The notes: generated from the letters alone by a model not told the origin. 64,000 bases of DNA from Sipunculus nudus (GCA_026874595.1 CM049315.1:71407416-71471415); one strand, 5' to 3'; counted from the first letter of the stretch, positions 46,728-58,841 are shown. Program-made: numbers and translations.

Positions 46728-48759
46728 CATGTTCTTTTCCTGTGAGTACTATTGCTTTAATTTTTCACAGCATGTAAACGTAAGTAATAAAATTAGTTTA
46801 AAGCTGAAAAAAAAAGCTTGAAAATTATAGGCTAGATATTGAATTTTATCTTTACGCTCTATTGTAGTCACTTGCTTAGTCCGGATGCAGGCAGCCCACT
46901 CCTGGTCACTGGAAGTCAGCTATGCCAGGGTTCCTGATTTGTTACAGTCACTGGGAAAGATCCCCTGCTGTGACAGGTGTACAGTTATTCTCATATCATC
47001 GTCAGGGGCGTGTTTATAGGCGTGACAGGCGCGCCCCCTTAAAATCTGTTTAACAATTTTTTTAGGAGACACCCAATTTCGTAAATGGTCAGGGCGTACC
47101 GAAACCTTTTGCAAAATAAGCTCACAAAGTCGTATTTGTAAGGCCCAGGCCCTAGTTAAAACTAATTTAACTTAAGTAACACCATAGGATGACACGCTTT
47201 GGTGGCTATAATGGACCAAACAAAATCCTCATTGGACGCTGCTGCTCATGCATAGGACATATCGTGTTATGCATTGAGCACGACAGTCCTGGTGGTTATA
47301 GCCAATAGATACCGGTTCCAACTTCTGTGATTGGTTCAAGTAACGTCAATGTGTGGTGTTCTATCCCCGCCGGGATTTATCTGATTTAAAACAGGCCCTT
47401 TGAAAGGTGGGGTCAGCAGGCACAAGGTACCGGAACCGAACTGGAACAAGGAGGCCCCAGATCGACCAGGAATGTCTTATAGTGTAGAAAAATATGTTTT
47501 GAAATGTACAAGTGTCATATAGTATTTATTTTAGCTCATATTTTAGTTTGGAGACCCCGCGAGGGTGCGGGTCGGTAAGGTGTGTCCTATAAAGGGCAAA
47601 AGGAATGCACATCATGTCTGCCATTTGAGAAGCATGTGTACGGAGTTTTTAATCGACACTGATGGACCCGTATTAAAAGACTAGGAATTTTCTATTGGAC
47701 CCAATGAAATGTTTAAAAACATAGAAGTCTCACTAAGTTTTATTTTAGCCTATAGGAATTCCCAATAAGGCACAAGATGCTTAAGTCACGTGTTTTACGA
47801 AACGTAAATATAGAGTTTCTAATAATGAGTGATCCATAGGGGACCGGGCCCGTCAGGAGTTTCCTATGTGAAGAACACCAGAAAAAAACTTGAAAATGAG
47901 AAAATCTCTTTTGGCGTTTATGTTAACTTGAATTTATTTAGCTGTCACCAGGACGACTCAAACAGGCCCGGCTCGGGCTTTGTCTCCTATAGGGCCCAGT
48001 TAAACTTTATTATCAATGCGGAACTTTTGGTTTTCTCATTGGTTTTAGCTTAAAGTTTGAATCGGAAGTGATGAAGCCTCTGAGACTCGTGGCCAAGGAG
48101 TTCCCAAGGGCACAAGAACAGACATGACGATGAAGACTCAAATTTAAATTTAAGTCTCATTTGTCTTAAATAGCATTAGCAAGTTTTTACCCGTATGGTC
48201 CAAAGGGCCTTAATTGGGCCAGGAGTTCTTAAGGCCCTTTTAAAATGTATGGAAATCGTTATCTTTCGTTCCGGAAGTACATGCCATTTTTTTTTCAATT
48301 AATTCATTTACTCTGTTTTAAGTTTAGATCAGGTATAAATGTAGGTAAGATGATTTTGTTGAGTGTGCATGAATATAATTATTCATGAAACCAAATTTAT
48401 TTATTGATTCACGCTAAATATAAAACGATTTAGTGGGAGCCCCTTTCATTTTATTTTTTAAATTTATCTTTGTACTTTTCTTTGTGTGTGCGTCGGGGGG
48501 GGGGTCCTTTTATTTTATTCCCGTGCTCCTTTTATTGTCGATAGATCCCGTGCTATATGTATTGTCAATTATCAACTTATCGCGAATCCATATAGCTTTC
48601 TATTATTGTGACAAACCAAGTAATGGTGCGTTTGAGATGCAAATATTAATCATTCAAATTCATACCAGCAAATGTAGGTCTGGTAATCACAGAATCACAG
48701 TGGTCTTCAATACAGCTTCCACTGCTATTCTGACCACTGTCAAAGTATCTATCAGTGTG
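46728..48759. other. No gene recognised
   Basis: No splice-bounded frame that I can defend. At 47005-47040 'aggggcgtgtttataggc' and 'gcgcgccccctt' recall dispersed repeats. The plus-strand frame 48433-48867 spans a G run and the start of the next MITE and is not taken as a gene. Confidence 0.45.
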
Positions 48760-49093
48760 AGGGTGCCTTTCCATACATGCGGAATTTTACCCGCGCGGGC
48801 GCGGGCCCCCGCATGCAGAGAGACCCTTTCCATATGTGCGGGTCCTCGCATGCGGGTGACCCATTAGTTGGGATAAACGCATGCACTAATAATCATAATT
48901 TCTCAGAATTTAGTGTAATGTGTTAAGAATATTCTGTGTAATCATTTATACTGATGAGGCAGATTGAAGCGGATTAATGTTGTATCTCATCATCTAGGCT
49001 TAAATGGTGGCCATTTCCTGTCACACTCTATAACTAGAGCTGACCCCACGTCATCCGCGCGGGGACCTGCATTTATTGGAAAAGCACGCTGAC
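48760..49093. mobile_element. Probable MITE with GC-rich ends
   Basis: AGGGTGCCTTTCCATACATG (48760 on) and its partner at 49060-49093 (on the minus strand AGCGTGCTTTTCCAATAAAT) are imperfect inverted repeats, both followed inward by CCCGCGCGG. Target duplication not resolved. About 330 bp, no coding capacity. Confidence 0.5.
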
Positions 49094-49328
49094 GCATCTA
49101 CACTCGCTGCGGCGGCACTTTTTTAACCCCTTATTTTATATGTTCCTGTAAATATTTTTTATCCTTCCAAGTTTCAATTGGTTTTTCGTTTTTGTGATCT
49201 TATTGTTGTTGATAGTACACATAGCATGAGTGACACAGATTGTTGTGTGGGTAACCATTTGTAGGTTGCTTGCCTTGAGGTTATATGGGTGCCTGCTAAG
49301 ACCTGCATATGCTTATGACGAAAAATAC
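49094..49328. other. No gene recognised
   Basis: Short AT-rich spacer. Confidence 0.5.
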
Positions 49329-49532
49329 TTGCCAACGTTGGCTGAAACTGCAAGATAAAATGGTATTCGTCTCGTCGTTTCGTCGGGTTCGGCTCTCGAT
49401 TGGCATGGCTGGGTCTTCGCTGCTAGGATCGGTGGAGGCAATGGATGCTGCTTCTGCCTTTGTGGCTGTGGGTAATGTGGCTTTCCTCAGGTCACCGGTA
49501 CGGGTAAAACGGTGGCGGTCTCTCGCGGCTTC
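49329..49532 (-). CDS. Hypothetical internal exon (68 codons)
   Basis: Minus-strand acceptor CCACCAAACAG (preceded by 'tatttcctccttcccttgg') and a weak donor CAA|GTATTT enclose 204 nt, phase 0 at both ends, without stops. It is visibly GC-richer than its surroundings. The product is hydrophilic and rich in Ala, Ser, Thr and Arg ('GDLRKATLPTATKAEAASIA', then 'STDPSSEDPAMPIESRTRR'), with no motif I recognise. It would join in phase with 50454-50507. It may equally be part of a transposable element, since a MITE and poly-C repeat flank it. Confidence 0.3.
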
Positions 49533-49607
49533 CTGTTTGGTGGACCAGAATCCAAGGGAAGGAGGAAATAGATAATAGTGCAACTGTCGACTGTCTCGGC
49601 CGAAGAG

Positions 49608-49745
49608 GTTGGGGGGGCGGGGGGAGATACAATGTCAGAAAATATTCGGTCGTGAGCCCCCCCCCCCCCCCCTATGCTAAAATCCTGCGCACGCCCTTGA
49701 TCATTCCCCCCCCCCTCCCCCACCCTACCTATCAAGTGTTAGGCA
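49608..49745. repeat. Poly-G/poly-C dispersed repeat
   Basis: G run near 49611-49624 and C runs at 49658-49672 and 49707-49725; the minus strand reads 'aagggcgtgcgcaggatttt' followed by 'agcatagggggg'. Confidence 0.6.
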
Positions 49746-50453
49746 TTAATTGTTGTTCTTCGCACTGTATTTCCTTAATGTAATGCTGTTTCCACTCCTA
49801 AATACAAACCTTTCTCTGAAAAAGTCATTCAATGAGTAATCCAGAAGATGCCATGTTGTGTTGATGTAGCCTTTTTAAAGAAATCAATTTTCTAATAAAT
49901 GAATTTAACAAATTAAAATATAATTTAACCCATCAGTATGCATACATTTATAAAATATGGAGCAAATTATGGAAAAATTAAGGCACAATTTAAATTTATG
50001 AAATCTGAATCAAGTATTATTTTTAGATATTTATTGTTTTGCTAATTTAAAAGACATATGTTGTGGTAAAAAATAAATATACATACGTTTGCATGATGTG
50101 GTGTTATTTGACAAGATTGAGATTTACGATGATGCAATTTAGAATTATGAATCACCTTTTATATTCAGATATTTATGTTATATTAGAAATGTATAGAAAT
50201 AAAAACTTTAAATAATAAAAAAATGATGTGATAAAAAAATGAGGATGTAATACAAATATTTGTTCATTATTTTCCTGCCTCAGCAGAATTGGAGATCAGG
50301 CTTTGTATGCCCTGCAAACTTTCCTTCATCAACAAACATGTGAGAAAACTCCCAAGGAGAGGCAACATGAAACAAACACATAAGAAATACTGGTTGGAAG
50401 CTTGTAAAATCTAGACTTGTGAAGTTGCACCGCTGGACGAACTTTGTGCTTAC
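49746..50453. other. No gene recognised
   Basis: Strongly AT-rich; would be intron in the hypothetical two-exon model. Confidence 0.45.
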
Positions 50454-50507
50454 AGTTATTGTAGCGGGGTCTCGTTCTTGTCCACAACTAGATGACTCAT
50501 CTTCCAT
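50454..50507 (-). CDS. Hypothetical first coding exon (18 codons)
   Basis: Minus strand: 'aataaATGG' start context, 18 codons giving MEDESSSCGQERDPATIT, then a consensus donor ACT|GTAAGC, phase 0. No signal peptide. It is compatible in phase with 49329-49532. Too short to identify; the main support is the good donor directly after a short open frame. Confidence 0.25.
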
Positions 50508-51656
50508 TTATTCTGCCTAAAAATAGATTTACAAACACACGTTCCTCAAAACGACTTCAACGGGTTTTAGACATTTCCGGAAATGATTTATTATGTGCAA
50601 GGTTCCGGCAATAGAAAACATAGCGTGACCAAAAAAAACTTGCATTTGAACATGGATATATTACTGGTGTACATTGACATGATAATAATTGACTCTTTTT
50701 AAGGAATTGATAAACCTGTTTCTCATCGGAGTCCACAACAGTTATATTTAATATATCTGATACGTTAATAGGTCAGTTTAAGTATAATATATCGTGCATC
50801 TTAATTTCACTCACCTTATAAATTCATTTGTTGACTGTCAAAGTGTGACCTCTGAAATAAACACGGCCATACAAGATGTTTTTTGCTAAGTTAAATATGA
50901 CATAGTGTAAATAGCACAATATTGTTATAGGCTGGATTGAGAAGAAATATTATATTTTAATTAAATGAATACGTAAATCTTTTAGTGTTACCTATACACG
51001 TATTATTATCTGTAACAAGAAAATCCAATTTATAATAAACTGTGAAAATAAATATAGCACATATTTAATTGGCATATTGGATTGACACGCATGCCTCATA
51101 TAAACATAAAATTCAGGATTTATAACAGGGTTAATAACAATTTGTGAGAAAGTTAAATGTAACCTAAATCTTGCTATTGTAAATATTGTAAATGAAGCAC
51201 CTATTCCAATCATGTTGCCCTCCCGCCCTAAAAAAAGGCCAGACAGTAATGGTTTTCTCTTTTGTTTAAATTATTATAACTGAAGCCTAAACGGTATTTT
51301 CCCATAATGTCTATCACACAAAACAAGTATTATTTTATCGGATCTCCACCATGATGCAGCAAGTACTTGCAGAGTTCCAATAACTAATAATCGATTATTA
51401 TATACATTTTAGCAATAATATGCAATAACATTAACATTCATTAGGAAGCATTCATTCATAACACTAAAACCAGGTCTGTAAAAACTTCAGATAGCACATC
51501 TTTACGATAAGCTCAGATATATTCATCCCTTCCCAAACATCATCGACAAAATCCGAGGACAAGATTCGTCCATTCATGAAAAATAACTAGTGCCTAGTTA
51601 ATTTACAAATTATATGATAGGTATTTCATTAAGGATTGCTCCATGAGAACAAGAAA
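50508..51656. other. No gene recognised
   Basis: AT-rich, no exon or repeat supported. Confidence 0.5.
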
Positions 51657-54600
51657 CAAGTGACCCATGGGTCATGACGCTCAGCTGACTGGGAAGAGAT
51701 TCGCAAAAGGAAATTTTATCATCAGAATGGTAGTATATACTCATTCAACTGAAGCATCAAACAGATAAACCAACAGGCCAAGATTAAGTCTGTATTTATA
51801 TATCTCAAAAATAGAGAAAAAATTGTCTACACTTTAAAAACTAGAATATGGGTAGCCGACAAGTGACAACGTGTATCCGCCTAAATCAGAGTGGAACGGG
51901 TGAAGAGAGGCATGGATTGAGTAGCAAGGGGAAATAGAGTGAGGTATGTTGCATATTAGCATGAATGTCTGCAGCCTAAATGTGTATGTAGGTTGAGCCA
52001 CATACCACAAATCCAGAAAGCTGTCCAAGTTGTATACATATGCGAAATTTTAGGCAGAAAAGTCAAACCACTACATGTATATGAGTGATTGTAGCCCACG
52101 GCAGACAAACAGACAGACGCTGTGCAAAAATGATTGCAGGTGGCCCCTCAAGTTTTGTGTATGATAAAGACCTATAAGAGATCTAAACACATGCACAATT
52201 TTGGCCCTATCGGTCCAATGGTTCCTGAGATATGAGCTTGGATGTGTGCAGCATTAACTAGAATTTAGGTGGCGCCACCTGTCATAAAATCAAGAAAGCT
52301 GTCCAGGATGTATAAACCTGCAAAATTTTAGGCAGTTATGTCAAACCACTACAGAGAAATGAGTGATTTTAGGCCACGGCAGACAAACAGACAGACGCTG
52401 TGCAAAATTTGCAAAAATGGTTGCAGGTGGTCCCTCCAGTTTTGTGTATGATAAAGACCTGTGTGAGATCTATACACATGCAAAATTTTGGCCCAATCGT
52501 TCAAACGGTTCCCGAGATATGAGCTTGGATGTCTGCAGCGTAAACTAGAATGTAGGTGGCGCCACCTGTCATAAAATCAAGAAAGCAATCCAGGATGTAT
52601 AACACTGCAAAATTGTAGGCAGATATGTAAAAACCACTGCCAAGATGTGAGTGACATTATCCCACGGCAGACAAATAGACGGACGCTGTGCAAAAATGGA
52701 TTCAGGTGGCGCCACCAGTTTTGCGTATGATAAAGAGCTATGTCAGATCTATACATATGCAAAATTTTGGCCCAATCGCTCAAACGGTTCCCGAGATATG
52801 AGCTTGGATGTCATCAGCGTGAACGTGAATGTAGGTGGCGCCACTTGTCATAAAATCAAGAAAGCTATCCAGGATGTATACGCATGCCGAATTTCAGGTG
52901 AATTAGTCAATTCACTGCAGAGATATGAGTGATTTTAACCCAAGGCAGATGAACAGATGGACACTGTGCAAACATGGTTACAGGTGGCGCCACCAGTTTT
53001 GCGTATGATAAAGAGCTATGTTTTTGTGTATGTTATAAAGCTATCCAAGGGCTACATTTGTATAAATTTTATCTCCTGATCGGTCAAACGATTCCCGAGA
53101 TATGAGCTTGGATATCATCAGCGTGAACGTGAATGTAGGTGGCGTCACCTGTCATAAAATCAAGAAAGCTATCCAGAATGTATAAAACTGCAAAATTTTA
53201 GGCAGATATGTCAAACCACTGCCGAGATATGAGTGACATTATCCCACGGCAGACAAACAGGCGGACGCTGTGCAAAAATGGTTGCAGATGGCGCCACCAG
53301 TTTTGCGTATGATAAAGAGCTATGTCAGATCTATACACATGCAGGATGTATACGCATGCCGAATTTAAGGTGAATTAGTCAATTCACTGCAGAGATATGA
53401 GTGATTTTAACCCAAGGCAGATGAACAGATGGGCACTGTGCAAACATGGTTACAGGTGGCGCCACCATTTTTTGTGTATATTATAAAACTATCCAAGGGC
53501 TACATTTGTATAAATTTTATTTCCTGATCAGTCAAACAGTTCCCGAGATATGAGGATTTATGTGTGGAAACAGACGCACAAATGGACGCTGGGCAGAGAG
53601 GAAAAGTCAGAGGTCAACGCAAATTGTTAAGGCACCAGTTCACATGTGACCCGATAATTGGTGTAAGTTTCGGAAAAATCGGTCCATTAGTCTTAGAGGA
53701 GTTCTCTGGAAACGAACGCGGCGGCGGGGGGGGGGGGGGGGGGGGGGAACCCGGTCAAAAAAAAAATATATCCGCAAAACTTCGTTTCCGGCGGATACAA
53801 AAATACAGGTGCCTCCACCAGTCTGCAGAAACTAATAAAAACACTTAATGGTCAATGTCCATGCAAAGAATCATGTTGATCTCCGCATTAGTTGTTCAGA
53901 TACTTCAGCTTTTTTATCATATTGTCCATTATCCTGAGGGATACTTCGGAAGCCTATAGCTTGAAGGATATGGGTAACAGAGACCTAATTTCAAGTTTCC
54001 ACAGGCACTTTTCATGGGCCTCCTAGCATTACAAGAATGAAGATTCTAGGTGCAGTTGTTGCGATTTGTACCATGTTGACAGATAACCACATCTTTAAAG
54101 GTCTCGAAAAAAAGAGAAAAAAAATCGTAAAAATTAGAATAAAATAGAGATGGCGCACCCAGTCTGCAGAAACAGATGGAACAGTTCATGATCAATATGT
54201 GTGCCGAAAATCATGACCATCAGTGTTGTAGTTATTGCGATACTGCAGTTTTTGTATTAAATTTTCCATTATTCTGGGGGGTATTTTGGAGCCATACAGC
54301 TTAAAGAATATGGGTAACAGAGACCTTATTTCAGGTTTTACATGGAAACTTTCATGGGTCTCCCTGTGTGTCAAGAATGTAGATTCTAGGTCCATTTTTA
54401 ATAATTTGTGCCCTGTTAACAGATGTTTATATCTTAAAAGGTCTCAAAAATAGAGAAAAAATTCGCAAAAAACCCAAACAAATACAGGTGGCGCCACCAG
54501 TCTGCAGAAACTGATGAAACACTCAATGATCAATATCCATGCAAACAATTATGGTGATCCCTGCGTTAGTTGTTCAGATACTTCAGCTTTTGTATCAAAT

Positions 54601-56168
54601 TTTCCATTATTCTGGGGGGTAATTGGGAGCCATACAGCTCAAAGGATATGGGTAACAGAGACCTAATTTCTGGTTTCCAAGGAGATTTTTCATGGACCTC
54701 TCACTGTGTCAAGAATGAAGATTCTAGGTCCAGTCTTTATGATTTGTGCCCTGTTAACAGCTGTTCACATTTTTAAAGGTCTCAAAAATAGAGAAAACAA
54801 TTTGTAAAAATTGAAAAATACAGGTGGCGCCACCAGTCTGCAGAAACTGATGAAAAATCTCATGATCAATACGTATGCCAAAAATCATGACCATCAGTGA
54901 TGTAGTTAATGAGATATTGAAGTTTTTGTATGAAATTTTTGACTATTCTGGGGGGTACTTTGGGGCCCCATAGCTCGAAGGATATGGGTAACAGAGACCT
55001 AATTTCTGGTTTCCATGGAGACCTTTCATTGGTCTCTCAGTGTTTTCAGAATGAAGATTCTAGGTCCAGTCGTTACGATTTGTACCAAGTTAACAGATGA
55101 CAGCATCCCTAAAGGTCTCAAAAATAGAGGAAAAAATCGTAAAAAATCGAACAAAATAGGTGGCGCCACCAGTCTGCAGGAACTAAAGGATTATCTCATG
55201 ATCTAATGTATGTCAAAAATCATGACCATCAGTGTGTAGTAAATGAGATATTGAAGTTTTTGTATGAAATTTTTTACTTTTCTGGGGGTACTTTGGGGTC
55301 CCATAGCTCAAAGGATATGTTTAACAGAGACCTAATTTCCAATTTCCCAGGAGATTTTTCATGGACCTCTCACTGTGTCAAGAATGAAGATTCTAGGTCC
55401 AGTCTTTATGATTTGTGCCCTGTTAACAGATGTTCACATTTTTAAAGGTCTCAAAAATAGAGAAAACAATTTGTAAAAATTAAAAAATACAGGTTGCGCC
55501 ATCAGTCTGCAGAAACTGATGAAACATCTCATGATCAGTGCGTATGCCAAAAATCATGACCATCAGTGATGTAGTTAATGAGATATTGAAGTTTTTGTGT
55601 GAAATTTTTGACTATTCTGTGGGGTACTTTGGGGCCACATAGCTCAAAGGATATGGGTAACAGAGACCTAATTTCTGGTTTCCATGGAGACTTTTCATAT
55701 GTCTCTCAGTGTGTCGAGAATGAAGATTCTAGGTCCAGTCGTTACGATTTGTGCTATGTTAACAGATGACAGCATCCTTAAAGGTCTCAAAAATAGAGGA
55801 AAACATCGTAAAAATCGAATAATACAGGTTGCGCCACCAGTCTGTAGGAACTGATGGAACATTTTATGATCATTATGTATGCCAAAAATCATGACCATCA
55901 GTGATGTAGTTATTGAGATATTGAAGTTTTTGTATGAAATATTTGACTATTCTGGGGGTACTTTGGGGCCCCATAGCTCGAAGGATATGGGTACCAGAGA
56001 CCCAATTTCTGGTTTCCAAGGAGATTTTTCATGAACCTCTCAGAATCACAAGTTACAAGATTTTAGGTCCAGCGGTTACGATTTGTGCCTGGTTAACGGA
56101 CGGACAGACGGACAGACGGACAAAGAGTGATCGCTATGGCTCAGATGACTTTCAGTCAGCTGAGCTAA
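51657..56168 (+). mobile_element. Type 2 palindrome-array element, full copy (4.5 kb, with nested insertion)
   Basis: Starts CAAGTGACCCATGGGTCATG and ends with the GGACGGACAGACGG repeat and the AGCTCAGATGACT / AGTCAGCTGAGCT hairpin closing in CTAA. The array cores lie at 54487, 54823, 55159, 55492 and 55828: spacings 336, 336, 333 and 336 bp. Cores at 54487, 54823 and 55159 are exact GGTGGCGCCACC; the last two read GGTTGCGCC. Each unit also carries a G run, 'aaggatatgggtaacagaga', 'gaagattctaggtccagt' and 'aaaaatagag'. No protein is encoded. The left part is split by a type 1 element at 51841-53798. Confidence 0.75.
51841..53798 (+). mobile_element. Type 1 palindrome-array element, copy B, nested in type 2
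   Basis: Starts CTAGAATATGGGTAGCC and ends with a TATCCGC / GCGGATA hairpin at 53770-53798. Cores at 52268, 52555, 52705, 52834, 52983, 53138, 53290 and 53455 alternate between '...CACCTGTCATAAAATC' and '...CACCAGTTTTGCG' contexts about 130-155 bp apart. A G run of about 20 lies at 53727-53747. The flanks 'acactttaaaaa' and 'aaaaatacaggt' correspond to one continuous stretch in the type 2 copy at 3300-3325, showing a clean insertion in an A run. Related to 868-2170. Confidence 0.7.
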
Positions 56169-57410
56169 AAATAAAGAATATCTCACTCTTACAACCAAGA
56201 TGATTATTAAACTAATACAAAAGCCGTCACACTTTACTTGAATCTAATTGAATAAATGCATCCTTTGAAAACCCTCATCAAAAGGCCGAGTCCACCTTGA
56301 ACTCTAACGTTAAATTCGAATGAGATATTCGAATAATTTATACAATTAAATCAACCCTAAAATGACCTGAGAAAAGATATATTACGCAGCATTGTAGGCC
56401 GAACCTCTCAAACTGAACATCCATAATGGCCGACCTCAGCCATGTTTGACTTTGTGCTCTGATAGATTCGGGTCAAGCTTTGCAAGGGGCACCCGACCAG
56501 TTCACCCCGAGGTCATGGTGCTGATCCAGATGATCCAACATCTTTTTTATAATTTTTCGTACACAGAATAATTTGATGACGCATTACATTACAAGGATAC
56601 CATTTAGGGGATTGGGCTAGGAGATGACATAATATTTGTTTTCTTATGCAAATATCTTTCAAGCTAACACCTGACTCAAATAAAAGCTGCACGATCTGCC
56701 ATGACAACCGTATCACGCCTGTAGTGTAAAAAAAACTTAAACCTGCCCTTGGGATACCCCGGGGGCCAAAAGGATAATATCCTTTTGAGGTTACAATGAC
56801 GGTATGGAGTAAAGGATACAATGACGGTATGGAGTAAGATAGATCCTATTTACAGTAGATTGAAAGATGAATCACTTCCTTGTACAGCAGGGGATATAGT
56901 ATACAGAATTATGATTGGTATGAGGCATCAAATGATAATCATGTAAACATGTCACATGCACGCAGGAAACTTCCTCATTCGAGATTAAGTATGCTATATA
57001 TATGTTATATGCTATTTTCAGAGTCAGAGTTATTATTAAAGCAGTGTTACAGTACTGCTTATGTGAAATGTCATTCGTGGTCACTTATCACCTTAAAACG
57101 GCATATTAAACTATTATTAGTTCGTAAATGTGTAATGTCTCTTGACACGTGGACCGTTTCTGCAACGTATAATCTATGTTATATTCATTAGTATAATCTC
57201 GTTTTTTAAGCAGTGTAAAATTAATGGATAACATAAAGTCATCATTATGACAATGTAAAACCCTTGTACATGTTATCAAATGTCTGGGTACAGATTCCAA
57301 TATCAATGACCCTCAATTTGAAATACACAAGCACAGAAATGTATCAGCTTTACTGTCAATGTGTGATAAACCATTCTTTCTGTGTTGTGTTCATTGAACG
57401 CTGTAGCACG

Positions 57411-57412
<2 letters not shown>
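56169..57412. other. No gene recognised
   Basis: At 56773-56840 'aggttacaatgacggtatgg' + 'agtaa' occurs as a near-tandem pair (28-bp period). Frames on both strands here match nothing I know. Confidence 0.45.
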
Positions 57413-57466
<54 letters not shown>

Positions 57467-57468
57467 AT
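57413..57468. repeat. (TA)n-(TG)n compound microsatellite
   Basis: About 30 bp of TA followed by about 22 bp of TG. Confidence 0.9.
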
Positions 57469-58700
57469 TATTGGATAAAAAGGCAATACTTATGTTTATA
57501 TAAACAAATTATGCACTGTGACACTTTATAACTTTACCTATTGCTTTAAATTACTTTCATTATAGTAAATTTATTATGGTACAGAAATGAGTATAAAACA
57601 ATCGTATTGACTGACACGTGAAATAAGCTTATACTATAATGCATCTATTTATATTAATATTCATCTGTTATACAATATTTATATATCTATTTATATTAAT
57701 AATTCGGATGTGTTTCAAATTTATTCTTCAATTAATGAAAGAACAATATACCTGCACGTATAGAACTGAAGGAACATTTCAATGTCATTACGGTTTTTTA
57801 TGACAGAAGGACATATTTGATGTCTATGTATAGCCATAAGATACTCTCTGATCATCTGTGGACGTTAGCTAAAGGTCTAATTGGTGATAAAACAGTAATA
57901 TTGTGGCATAGTATGTTTCTTTAAAGGATCATGAGAATGGCAGACGCCACACCACATTAATAATGGATGCAGTAAGAAGAGTGAAACATCAAATAAAGCA
58001 CCTGGGTTCCCGAGACCTACGTTCCACGCTAACATCAATATATGATACTGCATATTAATCTACAACAATCCAAATACACAATTATCTCGTTCTACTAAAC
58101 TTAAATGTGCAATATCGTAATAATAAATAAACACTACACAGTTCTCTGGTGATAATAGTTATATTTTGGTCAGTGTATCTCAATGACACTCGTCATTCAG
58201 CAGCGAGTAAAAATAGGACATTCATGTTATCAGTGAAACATAATAATACCTTCCGGTAAGATTTGATTGACATTCTTTGCTAACACTATGATATAATTCT
58301 TTAGAGAGTTTTTTTCACATATGGACATTTGCGGGTGGATACTGAGCTGATATAAAGTTAAATGCGCGGATAGGTACGCGCCATTTTATTTATGTAGGTG
58401 CGGGGTGTGGCCAACTGCGGGACGATTGAAGCTCTGTTGTGATTGGCAGACGCGGATCCTTATTTCTGGTCCTGGGATCTGCAAAGTGCGCTATATTGAT
58501 TTTCAGCAACAGTAGAATTTGAAAAGTATTGCTACAATGGGTCAAGGTAGTCAGAATAGTGTAAAAGCCTGCTTACATTTGTTGGATAACGAGCTGGGAC
58601 ATAATCTGCAGTTACTTGGAATTCCCCGATGACTTACCACTCACTCTTGCAGTTCGGATAACCCCTGACCAGGAGCCTCAGGGGTACTTCCTGGTTGACA

Positions 58701-58702
<2 letters not shown>
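57469..58702. other. Upstream region of the VWDE-like gene, possible promoter
   Basis: AT-rich to about 58370, then a GC-richer patch (58375-58510) that contains 'gtgattggcag', an inverted CCAAT word, and 'gcgctatattg'. A short open frame starts at 58537 but ends after 31 codons. A small hairpin ACCCCTGA/TCAGGGGT lies at 58661-58685. Promoter function is a guess. Confidence 0.3.

Positions 58703-58753
<51 letters not shown>
58703..58753. repeat. (TA)n microsatellite just upstream of the signal-peptide exon
   Basis: About 50 bp of TA, ending 29 bp before the ATG at 58782. Confidence 0.9.
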
Positions 58754-58754
<1 letters not shown>

Positions 58755-58781
58755 TCATCTGTACGTTACTGTTACTTAACC

Positions 58782-58841
58782 ATGAACAGCGCCATGGCTC
58801 TGTGGTGGTTGATCTTCATAAGTTATTTCTTAAGGGGCTAC
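58782..58841 (+). CDS. Candidate first exon: signal peptide
   Basis: 'aaccATGAACAGCGCCATGG' opens 20 codons giving MNSAMALWWLIFISYFLRGY, a short N-region with a hydrophobic core (ALWWLIFISYF), fitting a secretory signal, followed by a consensus donor TAC|GTGAGT. It precedes the D8C exon by 95 bp, the right place for the N-terminus of a secreted protein. However, the exon ends in phase 0 while the D8C exon needs one carried base, so the two do not join in frame as written. Either an intermediate exon or a sequence error exists, or this is not the first exon. Confidence 0.4.

Noticed and set aside
48433-48867. 144-codon plus-strand open frame with a hydrophobic start
   Set aside because: It crosses a G run and the left end of a MITE; codon content looks random.
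56513-56821. Minus-strand 102-codon frame as a LINE C-terminus
   Set aside because: A loose similarity in style only; no motif and no adjoining LINE.
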